Shown piece by piece: positions 1 to 7,256 of a DNA stretch of 51,616 nt. Below the pieces are notes generated by a model that was given only the letters and a program-made list of their open reading frames with translations, did no database searches and was not told the DNA's origin. The position numbers and the translations under genes were made by a program. Where the stretch lies: positions 22,572 through 74,187 of the forward strand of contig NZ_NUNF01000031.1 in assembly GCF_002585305.1 (NCBI RefSeq). The letters are read 5' to 3'. Source of the stretch: Bacillus sp. AFS037270 (lineage in GTDB: Bacteria > Bacillota > Bacilli > Bacillales_B > DSM-18226). Every line of letters starts with the position of its first letter. The stretch's first letter is position 1.

Positions 1-84
1 ATCCGTCCAAAAGGTTAAAGAACAACCTTTCGGCCGGCTTGTCTTGTGCTTGTCGGGGCTGATCAAGGCGCTTCCGCTTTTCTA
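1..84 (+). repeat. Dispersed Bacillus-type hairpin repeat, copy A (left-truncated by window edge)
   Basis: This is the right part of an element seen twice more, at 2774-2899 and 3516-3645. It shares the core CCAAAAGGTTAAAGAACAAC and the GGCCGGCT block. Its 3' arm (TCGGGGCTGA, then AAGGCGCTT) matches copy C. The repeat ends inside the stop codon of the permease gene on the other strand, so the repeat supplies that stop. Confidence 0.8.
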
Positions 85-1455
85 TGCTGTTGGCCACGGT
101 TTGAGTACTTTACTCTTGCTTTTTTCTTTGGTCTTTTCTTTTCTCCATTTAAAACTGAGGATAAAGGTAATAATCCCGATGACCCCGATAAAGGCTAAAC
201 TAATAAAGAAGCCAGGCCTGCTAGTGTCATGAAATAAGGTTCCGCTCACAGCAATTAAAATAAACAAGGCTCCGATTGTATACATGATTTTTTCCTTTAG
301 CTTTAACTCTAAAATTTTTCTAGAGGATGCAAGTATAAACAGCCAATTATAAAGAAGCATTAATCCTGCCGCTGTTGTAACCCACTCATAAATTTTATCC
401 GGCAGTACCAAGGCCGAGACGATCGATGCTGTGATTCCGAGCATGGTAATGATCAAAGTCCATAATGGAACCTTAAGTTTCCCTTTTTTTGCAAAACAAG
501 CAGGAGCATCCTCCTCTTCCCCAAGCGTTTCTAATACGCTGGTCACTCCATATAAAGAGGCGGTCATCGTTGAAAAGCCCGCGATTATAAGCGCGGCATT
601 AAAGAAATGTGGGATAAAAGGCAGATGGTATGCATTTAAGGCGACAACAAAGGTGCTTTCCTTTGTATTAAATTCATTCCAGGACACCATCATAACGGCC
701 AAACCAATCGACAATACATAAATAAACATGAGGGTAAACAGCATGACTTTTCCAGCTTTCGGTGCTTCACTTGGATCCTTTAATTTCGTCGCCATTAAAC
801 CTAAAATTTCGATCCCGCCAAACGCGTAGAAGGCAAAAATAACGGCGGACCACAAGCCGATCGTCCCATGCGGTATTATTTCATTAGCACTATTCGGAAA
901 CTGAATCGGACGGTCACCCTCAATTACACCAAAGAGTGCCAGCAGCGCGATGACAATAAACATCGTTATCGCAGATATTTTTAAAATAGCCAAAATATTT
1001 TCTAGCCTATTTAACACTTTTACTCCGATTAAAATAATGGTTAAGCCTAAAATCGCATAGATGGCGGTAAATATCCATAAGGGGATGTTTGGAAACCAGA
1101 AGCGTGAAAAAATGGACAGTGCTGTTAATTGGCTTCCCATGATAAGCACTTCTGATGACCAATATACCCAGCCGCTGCTAAAGCCGGCCCACCGTCCGTA
1201 GGCTTTCTTGGCGTATGACCTAAACCCGCCCTTTAAGGGCTCTTGTGAGGTCATTTTGGACAGAGCATCATAGACAAAATAAGTACCAAGCGCAGCAATT
1301 AAAAACGCAAGCAAAATAGCGGGCCCAGCCATTTTAATGGCAAGACCAGAGCCTAGGAAGAAGCCTGTTCCAATTGTACAGCCCACTCCAAATAGTGACA
1401 ACTGCCACCATTTCATATTGTTTTTTTCTTTCGCACCTGACTTAGATTTACTCAT
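82..1455 (-). CDS. Amino acid permease (APC superfamily)
   Basis: The product is a 457-residue cytoplasmic-membrane transporter predicted to import amino acids by cation symport. The N-terminal glycine-rich stretch GCTIGTGFFLGSGLAI (about residues 25-40) is the substrate-binding broken helix of the APC fold. About twelve hydrophobic segments follow, and GGIEILG lies near residue 212. The C-terminus is a charged Lys-rich tail. Length fits the family. The ATG has a clear AAAGGAG site about 6 bases upstream. No T-box or other leader is seen, and a terminator of the upstream small gene lies just before the start, so expression needs read-through or a promoter in about 35 bases that I cannot identify. 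The substrate cannot be told from sequence. Confidence 0.88.
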   Translation of the reverse strand: MSKSKSGAKEKNNMKWWQLSLFGVGCTIGTGFFLGSGLAIKMAGPAILLAFLIAALGTYFVYDALSKMTSQEPLKGGFRSYAKKAYGRWAGFSSGWVYWSSEVLIMGSQLTALSIFSRFWFPNIPLWIFTAIYAILGLTIILIGVKVLNRLENILAILKISAITMFIVIALLALFGVIEGDRPIQFPNSANEIIPHGTIGLWSAVIFAFYAFGGIEILGLMATKLKDPSEAPKAGKVMLFTLMFIYVLSIGLAVMMVSWNEFNTKESTFVVALNAYHLPFIPHFFNAALIIAGFSTMTASLYGVTSVLETLGEEEDAPACFAKKGKLKVPLWTLIITMLGITASIVSALVLPDKIYEWVTTAAGLMLLYNWLFILASSRKILELKLKEKIMYTIGALFILIAVSGTLFHDTSRPGFFISLAFIGVIGIITFILSFKWRKEKTKEKSKSKVLKPWPTA

Positions 1456-1487
1456 TTTATTCTCCTTTGTATCGAAACATTGCTGAT

Positions 1488-1523
1488 GTTAAAAAGGCTG
1501 GGAGGCAGTCCGCCCAACCTTTT
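1488..1523 (-). terminator. Rho-independent terminator of the 53-aa gene
   Basis: On the minus strand an 11-bp stem (AAAAGGTTGGG pairing with CCCAGCCTTTT, one G-U) is followed by T residues. It lies 3' of the small gene at 1549-1710 and 5' of the permease gene. Confidence 0.75.
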
Positions 1524-1548
1524 AGCTTCCTTATGAGAAGGGAGGCAT

Positions 1549-1710
1549 TTACAGATTACGTCCTGTTGCACCTGGTGATTTATCTGTAATTGATTGATTA
1601 TTATATTCACGATCATTGAGGCCGGGCTGTTGATTTCGATCGCTTCCGAGATACTTTCCTTGATGTTCCTGCTGAACTTTTCTAAATTTATCAAAGTTTT
1701 CATTAACCAT
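1549..1710 (-). CDS. Small hydrophilic protein, 53 aa, unknown function
   Basis: The start codon at 1710 follows an AGAGGGG site with about 8 bases spacing, and the gene is closed by its own terminator, which makes it better supported than the overlapping 83-residue frame at 1452-1703. The product begins MVNENFDKFRKVQQEHQGKY and ends PGATGRNL. It is rich in Asn, Gln and Asp, with no membrane segment and no Cys. Composition recalls small acid-soluble spore proteins, but I recognise no named family. A sequence resembling a forespore (sigma-G/F) promoter lies upstream. A forespore role is inference only. Confidence 0.65.
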   Translation of the reverse strand: MVNENFDKFRKVQQEHQGKYLGSDRNQQPGLNDREYNNQSITDKSPGATGRNL

Positions 1711-1752
1711 TCGAAATCCCCTCTTTTCTCTTCATTTTCACCTTATCACTCT

Positions 1753-1781
1753 TAAGATACACGACAGACTAAAACTTATTC
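1753..1781 (-). promoter_or_regulatory. Possible forespore-type (sigma-F/G) promoter
   Basis: On the minus strand GAATA and TATCTTA are separated by 17 bases. This is close to the GHATR / CATNHTA pattern with one mismatch in the -10 box. It sits about 45 bases upstream of the 53-aa gene. The match is weak evidence. Confidence 0.3.
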
Positions 1782-1937
1782 GATTGCTCCCTGAAAAACC
1801 AAAGGGAAATTTATTGGAATTAAATTTTTATTACATAATCAACCATGAAAAAAATGAAAATATAAAGGAACAGTAAATAATAAAACCTTGCTGGTGAAAT
1901 AAATAGTTAAATTGCGTTTTCTGAAAGGGGTAATAAC

Positions 1938-2693
1938 ATGTTATCGACACAGCAGTTAGCTGAGTTACGGTTACAATTGTTAAAGGAAAAAAGTGAAATA
2001 GAGGAACGATTCGACCAGAACGACCATTTCGGATTTGAACGCGGACATTATCACGAGTCAATGGGGGAGTTATCGAGTTATGATAACCATCCTGCTGATG
2101 AAGGAACAGACCTTTTTGAACGTGAAAAGGATAATGCTCTCCTTGAGCACGAGAAATTACAGTTATATAATATCAATCGTGCCCTAGAGGCGATGGAAAA
2201 GGGAACATACGGAAAATGTGAGGTTTGCGGTAAGGATATACCAACAGAGAGGTTAGAAGCACTGCCAAATACAACGTATTGTATTGAGCATAGCCCGGAC
2301 CAAGTTACCTCCCATGACCGGCCAATTGAAGAAGGCGTCCTAATGCCTCCGTTTGGTAAGTTCGATATGGATGAATCTGATGAAAATGTGGCCTTTGATG
2401 CGGAGGATTCTTGGCAGTCAGTAGCGGAGTGGGGAACATCTGATACACCTTCTGACCTTGCTTTTCCTAAAGACCACTATAACGACACATACAATGAATC
2501 CGAAGAAAGTATTGGTTATGTAGAAGACTATGAAAACTTTGTTGGAAATGATATGTATGGTAACAATATAACGGTTTATCCAAATGCTCAGCATGAAAAA
2601 TACGAGGCTGCCCTCGACGAGGAAGGAATTATGACAAGTTACGGGGATTTACCTGGTTATGAACATGACCCATATGTTGAGGATGAGAAGTAA
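1938..2693 (+). CDS. yteA: YteA-family DksA/TraR-type zinc-finger protein
   Basis: The product is 251 residues. An N-terminal helical (coiled-coil-like) region of about 85 residues is followed by the DksA/TraR zinc-finger signature: CEVCG (C94, C97), then C115 and H118. This matches the Bacillus YteA family, which is related to general stress proteins that bind RNA polymerase. The last 120 residues are acidic and poorly conserved. The start has an AAGGGG site about 8 bases upstream. The gene is monocistronic, with a terminator directly downstream. Its role in Bacillus is not well defined. DksA-like action on RNA polymerase is an inference from family. Confidence 0.85.
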   Translation: MLSTQQLAELRLQLLKEKSEIEERFDQNDHFGFERGHYHESMGELSSYDNHPADEGTDLFEREKDNALLEHEKLQLYNINRALEAMEKGTYGKCEVCGKDIPTERLEALPNTTYCIEHSPDQVTSHDRPIEEGVLMPPFGKFDMDESDENVAFDAEDSWQSVAEWGTSDTPSDLAFPKDHYNDTYNESEESIGYVEDYENFVGNDMYGNNITVYPNAQHEKYEAALDEEGIMTSYGDLPGYEHDPYVEDEK

Positions 2694-2703
2694 TTAAAAA
2701 AAG

Positions 2704-2731
2704 AAAACAGCTTTCAAATGAGAGCTGTTTT
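2704..2731 (+). terminator. Terminator of yteA
   Basis: AAAACAGCT and AGCTGTTTT form a stem with a 10-base loop, ending in TTTT, 11 bases after the yteA stop. Confidence 0.85.
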
Positions 2732-2773
2732 CCTACTTCAAGAATAGAAAGTATAAAATTTTGACTTAGATAA

Positions 2774-2899
2774 TTGTCCAGCTCCAGGCGCCATCGGCTC
2801 GAGGTCACAAGCCAATCCGTCCAAAAGGTTAAAGAACAACCTTTCGGCCGGCTCGTCTTGTGCTTGTCGCCGAAGTCTAAGCGCCGCTGCGCTTTTCTT
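2774..2899 (+). repeat. Dispersed hairpin repeat, copy B
   Basis: This is a full-length copy of about 126 bp in the convergent space between yteA and the YozQ-like gene. Compared with copy C the outer stem has changed on both sides: the 5' TCGGC pairs with the 3' GCCGA, where copy C has CCCCTCGA and TCGGGG. The internal AAGGTT...AACCTT hairpin and the GGCCGGCT block are kept. Confidence 0.85.
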
Positions 2900-2906
2900 A
2901 TTTACT

Positions 2907-3113
2907 TTATTCGAAACCTTTTCTAGGGATCGGAATATCTTTGCCATTGACATCATCAATGACGGCCCCAATTTCTCCTTCTGTATAGGTATCGCTCACT
3001 TGCTCGTGAGAAGTAGCGATGCCAGAAGATAGGTCGTCACTTTCTTTGTAGTAGCTTGGATGATAAAAACTGCCCGCAAGTTCTTTTTTAGGGTTTGCTT
3101 TTTTATGTTCCAC
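2907..3113 (-). CDS. DUF4025/YozQ-like small protein
   Basis: The product is a 68-residue soluble hydrophilic protein. I chose the GTG at 3113 because GGGAGG lies 8 bases upstream; the longer frame from 3146 begins before that site. It contains LSSGIATSHEQVSDTYTEG, which resembles the conserved core of Bacillus YozQ-type (DUF4025) proteins as I remember them. Function is unknown in that family. It is a single-gene unit facing yteA across a repeat element. Confidence 0.7.
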   Translation of the reverse strand: MEHKKANPKKELAGSFYHPSYYKESDDLSSGIATSHEQVSDTYTEGEIGAVIDDVNGKDIPIPRKGFE

Positions 3114-3206
3114 CTTTGTAACCTCCCTTTTTAGATTATGGTACAACCGTATTTTTTCTTATTTCACATTAATTACTCCTAAAAATTTTAGAAAGGGGAA
3201 TGAGCG

Positions 3207-3344
3207 ATGAAACAAAAAAATGAATTTCCATCACGTGAAGAGCTAGATCAGGCCTTCCATTATCTTCATGATCAAATCAACCGGATCTCTGTCGTGGAAG
3301 AAGTGGAGATGCTAAAGCAAGAAAAAGACGGGCTAGAAGAGTAA
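3207..3344 (+). CDS. Small protein, 45 aa, unknown function
   Basis: The ATG follows AGAAAGGGGAATGAGCG, and the frame ends just inside a strong terminator. The product (MKQKNEFPSREELDQAFHYL...) is charged and predicted to be helical throughout, with no membrane segment. Genes of this sort are common and uncharacterised in Bacillus. It is divergent from the YozQ-like gene, so both are driven from the 93-bp gap. Confidence 0.6.
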   Translation: MKQKNEFPSREELDQAFHYLHDQINRISVVEEVEMLKQEKDGLEE

Positions 3345-3378
3345 GGGCATATTTCTTGCCCTTACTCAATATTGTTTT
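3339..3378 (+). terminator. Terminator of the 45-aa gene
   Basis: A perfect 11-bp stem (GAGTAAGGGCA / TGCCCTTACTC) is followed by AATATTGTTTT. The 5' arm overlaps the stop codon. Confidence 0.85.
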
Positions 3379-3515
3379 AATCACACAAGAGTTTTTCTCT
3401 GGACCCATCTAGGTCCTTTTTGATATGATTTTTGAGGCAAGTCTGCTTATACTTAACAAGGAAACAGGTCAAAGTCAGCCCAAACGGGTTCAATTGACGT
3501 TTTTAGTAGATGAGA

Positions 3516-3645
3516 ACTGTCTAGCTCCAGCGCCTAGCCCCTCGATGGTCTACAGCCAATCCGTCCAAAAGGTTAAAAAGCAACCTTTCGGCCGGCTCGT
3601 CTTATGCTTGTCGGGGCTGACCAAGGCGCTTGCGCTTTTCTTAAT
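3516..3645 (+). repeat. Dispersed hairpin repeat, copy C, in the leader of the CDF gene
   Basis: This is a full-length copy of about 130 bp. The ends pair (AGCGCCTAGCCCC with GGGGCTGACCAAGGCGCT, imperfect), and an inner AAGGTTAAAAAGCAACCTT hairpin lies between. It ends 17 bases before the start codon of the CDF transporter, so it would form most of that gene's 5' leader if transcription starts upstream. Confidence 0.85.
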
Positions 3646-3662
3646 TTAAAGGTGGTTTCATT

Positions 3663-4559
3663 ATGGTAATGAGAGAAGCTCTGGCTAAAAAAGTAGCCTG
3701 GATTAGTGTGATTAGTAATATCATCCTAACCCTAGGAAAGATCGTGATTGGCTGGTACGGACATAGTGATGCTGTCTTTGCAGATGGTATTCACTCGGCA
3801 GCGGATGTATTTGCATCTGTAATTGTCTTACTTGTAATCAAAATTGCCAATAAACCGGCCGATAAGGAACATCCATATGGTCATGGAAAAGCTGAGGTCA
3901 TTGTATCGGAAATAATCGGGATTCTCCTTCTATTAGTTGCCATTTATGTGGCTTACGAAGGAATCAGCGGTTTCTTTCATAAGGTGGAATCACCAAGTCT
4001 GTTAGCGATGTGGGTGGCCCTTTTTTCGTTTATTACAAAGATCATCCTCTATCGAAGTTCGTTAAAAGTAGCGAATGAAAATAATAGTAAAGCAATTGAA
4101 GCGATTGCCTTTGACCATAAAGCGGATATTGTGGCATCGATTGCAGCCGCTATAGGGGTTCTTCTTTCCATCATTGGAGAGCGGATGGATATTCACTTTT
4201 TACTATACGGTGATAAGGCAGCCAGTGTCTTTGTGGCCTATTTAATTTTTAAAATTGCGAAAGAAATGTTAACCGAAGCCTTTGATATTTTATTAGAGCG
4301 TAATATCAACACGGAAACATTGCAGGATTATATAACGGTAATAAAGGATTTCCCAGAAGTTCGCAGGATCGACCGCGTAAGAGCAAGAGAGCATGGCCAT
4401 TATGTTTTAGTTGACATTCGCATAGCCATTGATCATTTTAAAACCATAAAAGAGGGACATGACTTGGCAAAATCAATAAAACTTGCACTTATGGACCAAA
4501 ATGACAATATTCATGAAGTATTAATCCATCTGAATCCATATTTTCCTGAAGACAAATAA
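3663..4559 (+). CDS. Cation diffusion facilitator (CDF) metal exporter
   Basis: The product has 298 residues, the usual CDF length, with six membrane segments in the first about 200 residues and a cytoplasmic C-terminal metal-binding domain. Signature motifs are HSDAVFADGIHSAAD (34-48, with D41 and D48), HPYGHGKAE (70-78) and a FDHKAD motif in TM5. It should export divalent metal (Zn, Fe, Mn or Co) in exchange for protons. The metal cannot be assigned. The AAAGGTGG site lies 6-7 bases before the ATG. A repeat element sits immediately upstream. Confidence 0.9.
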   Translation: MVMREALAKKVAWISVISNIILTLGKIVIGWYGHSDAVFADGIHSAADVFASVIVLLVIKIANKPADKEHPYGHGKAEVIVSEIIGILLLLVAIYVAYEGISGFFHKVESPSLLAMWVALFSFITKIILYRSSLKVANENNSKAIEAIAFDHKADIVASIAAAIGVLLSIIGERMDIHFLLYGDKAASVFVAYLIFKIAKEMLTEAFDILLERNINTETLQDYITVIKDFPEVRRIDRVRAREHGHYVLVDIRIAIDHFKTIKEGHDLAKSIKLALMDQNDNIHEVLIHLNPYFPEDK

Positions 4560-4576
4560 TTCCTAAAAAAACTCCT

Positions 4577-4605
4577 TTGTACTTTGTAGCATTTGGGTTT
4601 ATGAT
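4577..4605 (+). promoter_or_regulatory. Sigma-A promoter for the 39-aa gene and corA
   Basis: TTGTAC and TATGAT are separated by 17 bases. It lies 35 bases before the small gene and is the nearest good promoter for corA. Confidence 0.6.
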
Positions 4606-4640
4606 AGGATAGGATATAAAAAGTGAGGGAGTTGATATTT

Positions 4641-4760
4641 TTGAGTTATTCCGTAGACCCGGACCCAAGTAGGCGGGAGGAAGTCAATGTAATCTTAGAA
4701 TTGATGAAATTGAATATCAGAATATCAACTCTTAAAAAGGTTGTTGGCTTCCTCGATTAA
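4641..4760 (+). CDS. Small protein, 39 aa, upstream of corA
   Basis: A TTG start follows GAGGGAG by about 10 bases. The product begins LSYSVDPDPSRREEVNVILE (initiator Met in vivo) and ends KVVGFLD. It has a charged N-terminus and a helical amphipathic second half. It lies 21 bases before corA and shares its promoter, so it could be a regulator or simply a leader peptide. I recognise no family. Confidence 0.5.
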   Translation: MSYSVDPDPSRREEVNVILELMKLNIRISTLKKVVGFLD

Positions 4761-4781
4761 AGAGAAAGAGGAGGTTTTGCC

Positions 4782-5720
4782 ATGTTAGAAATTTTTAAAA
4801 GTACCGATGCAAGGGTCCTTGAACAGGTTGACGTTGTCTCAAAAGGCTGCTGGGTCAATATGTATGCCCCAACAGCAGAAGAAATAAATAAGGTTTCAAA
4901 TGATGCTCAGGTTGATGTAGATATTATAAAAGATGCGCTGGATGATGAAGAACGTCCGAGGATTGAACGGGATGACGGCCGAGTCTATATTATCGTCGAC
5001 TTTCCCTATATTATCCACGATGAAACAGGTTTAGCTGTGTATGAAACCATTCCAATTGGCATTATTTTAACAGAAGATAATATTATTACCGTTTCATTAA
5101 AAGATTCACCGATTATTGAAGAGTTTCGAAAAAATCGGGTGAAGGAGTTCTTTACTTTTAAAAAGACACGCTTTGCCTTGCAAATACTGTTTGTGATTTC
5201 TTCTTATTATCTTCGTTACCTCAAGCAAATTAATAAGAAAACAAACGAAATTGAACGTGAAGTACACCAGTCTTTAAAAAATAAAGAGCTCTATGCCTTT
5301 CTAGCTTTAGAGAAAAGTTTAGTTTACTTTACCACATCCTTAAAATCGAATAAGGTTGTCCTTGATAAAATCTTGCGTTTTAATTATCTAAAAATGTATG
5401 AAGAAGATAAGGACTTATTAGAAGACGTGATTATTGAAAAGACTCAGGCGATTGAAATGGCAGAGACGTACCGTTCAATTTTGTCAGGGATGATGAATGC
5501 TTTCGCATCGATCATTTCTAATAACTTGAACATCGTCATGAAGTTTTTAACGTCGATTACGATTATCTTATCCTTCCCAACAATGGTGGCAAGTTTTTAT
5601 GGGATGAATGTCGATATCCCTTTCCAGCACGCTACCCATTCGTATGCCATCCCGCTAGTCATTTCGGCATTTTTAACGAGTTTAACCGCGTTTGTGTTTT
5701 GGAAAAAGAAATATTTCTAG
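4782..5720 (+). CDS. corA: CorA-family magnesium/divalent cation transporter
   Basis: The product has 312 residues. A large cytoplasmic N-terminal domain (about 1-245) is followed by two membrane helices at the C-terminus. The hallmark GMN motif (residues 274-276, in YGMNVDIP) closes the first helix and forms the pore selectivity site. The last residues are basic (WKKKYF), as usual. It should form a pentameric Mg2+ channel in the membrane. AGAGGAGG-like sequence precedes the ATG. No M-box riboswitch is seen upstream. Confidence 0.93.
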   Translation: MLEIFKSTDARVLEQVDVVSKGCWVNMYAPTAEEINKVSNDAQVDVDIIKDALDDEERPRIERDDGRVYIIVDFPYIIHDETGLAVYETIPIGIILTEDNIITVSLKDSPIIEEFRKNRVKEFFTFKKTRFALQILFVISSYYLRYLKQINKKTNEIEREVHQSLKNKELYAFLALEKSLVYFTTSLKSNKVVLDKILRFNYLKMYEEDKDLLEDVIIEKTQAIEMAETYRSILSGMMNAFASIISNNLNIVMKFLTSITIILSFPTMVASFYGMNVDIPFQHATHSYAIPLVISAFLTSLTAFVFWKKKYF

Positions 5721-5723
5721 ATT

Positions 5724-5751
5724 ACCAGTCTTTAATTAGGCTGGTTTTTTT
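5724..5751 (+). terminator. Terminator of corA
   Basis: ACCAG / CTGGT stem followed by seven T residues, 3 bases after the stop codon. Confidence 0.8.
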
Positions 5752-5858
5752 CGTTTCTTAAAAATTTTCCCAACTTTTTTTCTAATATTGCTAGACAGGT
5801 CCGAATATAATTTAGCGCTAGTGACTTGTTCTGTACGATTTTAGAAAGGGGAGTTTGG

Positions 5859-7112
5859 ATGAGAAAAAAGAAAACCATAGGTGCAACAATTATGAGTGTG
5901 GTAATGGGGGTCTCCTTGTTTGCAACAGGGGCATTTGGTCAGCAGGTGAATTCCAACGAAACATACCGTGTCCTTATTAAAGGTCCCGCTTCTGAAAAGG
6001 CGAAGGCAAAAGCAAGCTACGGTGTCCGGTGGGAATTCGCAGCTAATGGTTTTACAACCACGGTCAATGCTCAAGCATACCAAGCACTCCTCCATAACAA
6101 AAATTTAACGATTGAAAAAGTCCCTGAGGTTCAATTAGCTGTTATAAATGAAGCAGCAGCAAAGCAGGGTGGAACTTTAGTGACTGCTCCTAGTGACCGA
6201 ACCCCATGGGGAATACAGGCCATCTATAATGATTCAGCTATTGCCAGTACTTCCGGGGGCAGCGGCATTGTCGTAGCTGTGCTTGATACAGGGGTGAATC
6301 GGAACCATCCTGATTTATCTAACAATGTGGCACAATGTCAGGACTTTTCGCAAATGAAGGTGTCCTGGGTAGATGGAAGCTGTTCAGATGGAAATGGCCA
6401 CGGTACTCATGTTTCGGGGACAGTCTTAGCGAATGGCGGAAACGGTACGGGAATTTATGGTGTCGCACCAGAAGCAAAATTGTGGTCGTATAAAGTATTA
6501 AATGATCGTGGCAGCGGCTATTCTGATGACATCGCAGCTGCGATTCGGAAGGTAGCCGATCAAGCAGCCGGTAAAAAGGTGATTATTTCGATGTCACTTG
6601 GTTCAAGCACAAAGGATTCGCTCATCTCTGACGCTGTGGACTATGCTTATGGAAAAGGTGTCCTGATTGTGGCAGCAGCTGGTAATGATGGTTCTGCCGA
6701 TAACACCATTGGCTACCCGGGTGCATTACCGAATGTCGTGGCTGTAGCTGCACTGGAAAATGTCCAGCAAAATGGGACCTACCGGGTAGCTGACTTCTCA
6801 TCGAGAGGAAATTCAGCCACAGATGGTGACTATATTATCCAGGAACGAGACGTTGAGGTTTCGGCACCAGGCAGAGCGATCGAATCTACCTGGAAGGATG
6901 GAGGATATAACACGATTAGTGGTACATCCATGGCAACACCGCATGTCTCCGGTCTTGCTGCAAAAATTTGGGCTGCCAATTCGTCATGGACCAATGCACA
7001 GATACGGGCAGAACTGCAGAATAGAGCAAAATCGTATGATATTAAGGGCGGTATAAGTTCTGCAACAGGTGATGATAATGCATCAGGTTTTGGTTTCCCT
7101 AGAGTAAAGTAA
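5859..7112 (+). CDS. Secreted subtilisin-like serine protease (S8 family)
   Basis: The product has 417 residues from the ATG at 5859, which follows AGAAAGGGG and begins with an MRKKK signal peptide cleaved near residue 27. An earlier in-frame ATG lacks a ribosome site and would spoil the signal. A propeptide (about 30-105) precedes the catalytic domain. The catalytic triad is D143 (VLDTGV), H181 (GHGTHVSG) and S357 (SGTSMATPH), with oxyanion Asn276 (AAGND). C160 and C175 bracket the segment before the His and may form a disulfide, as in some thermostable subtilisins. The predicted -10 box TATAAT (5806-5811) has no matching -35, which hints at an activator. The NprR-like regulator lies next downstream. 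Confidence 0.93.
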   Translation: MRKKKTIGATIMSVVMGVSLFATGAFGQQVNSNETYRVLIKGPASEKAKAKASYGVRWEFAANGFTTTVNAQAYQALLHNKNLTIEKVPEVQLAVINEAAAKQGGTLVTAPSDRTPWGIQAIYNDSAIASTSGGSGIVVAVLDTGVNRNHPDLSNNVAQCQDFSQMKVSWVDGSCSDGNGHGTHVSGTVLANGGNGTGIYGVAPEAKLWSYKVLNDRGSGYSDDIAAAIRKVADQAAGKKVIISMSLGSSTKDSLISDAVDYAYGKGVLIVAAAGNDGSADNTIGYPGALPNVVAVAALENVQQNGTYRVADFSSRGNSATDGDYIIQERDVEVSAPGRAIESTWKDGGYNTISGTSMATPHVSGLAAKIWAANSSWTNAQIRAELQNRAKSYDIKGGISSATGDDNASGFGFPRVK

Positions 7113-7121
7113 TCATGATTA

Positions 7122-7165
7122 GGCCATCCGGAAAAAGGCCTTCCGGGTGGCTTTTTAATTTTTGA
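7122..7165 (+). terminator. Terminator of the protease gene
   Basis: GCCATCCGGAA and TTCCGGGTGGC form an 11-bp stem (one G-T), followed by TTTTTAATTTTT. Confidence 0.88.
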
Positions 7166-7195
7166 AAATTCGACATGTTGAAAATAATACCAAAA

Positions 7196-7223
7196 TTGCT
7201 GTTAGGAAATTTCCTAATATAGT
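7196..7223 (+). promoter_or_regulatory. Promoter of the RRNPP receptor gene with a 16-bp palindrome as spacer
   Basis: TTGCTG (7196-7201) and TATAGT (7218-7223) are separated by exactly the perfect palindrome TTAGGAAATTTCCTAA (7202-7217). A protein bound to the palindrome would touch RNA polymerase between -35 and -10. The receptor itself is the obvious candidate (inference). Confidence 0.6.
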
Positions 7224-7256
7224 AAAATGATAATAAAAGAAAGGCAAGCTGGTGGC

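Noticed and set aside
1452..1703. 83-aa minus-strand frame between the permease and 1710
   Set aside because: It runs through a terminator hairpin into the permease ribosome site, and its start lies inside the better supported 53-aa gene.
1..3645. CRISPR array or transposon with the three repeats as units
   Set aside because: The copies are about 126-130 bp, irregularly spaced and separated by ordinary genes, with no regular spacers and no transposase.
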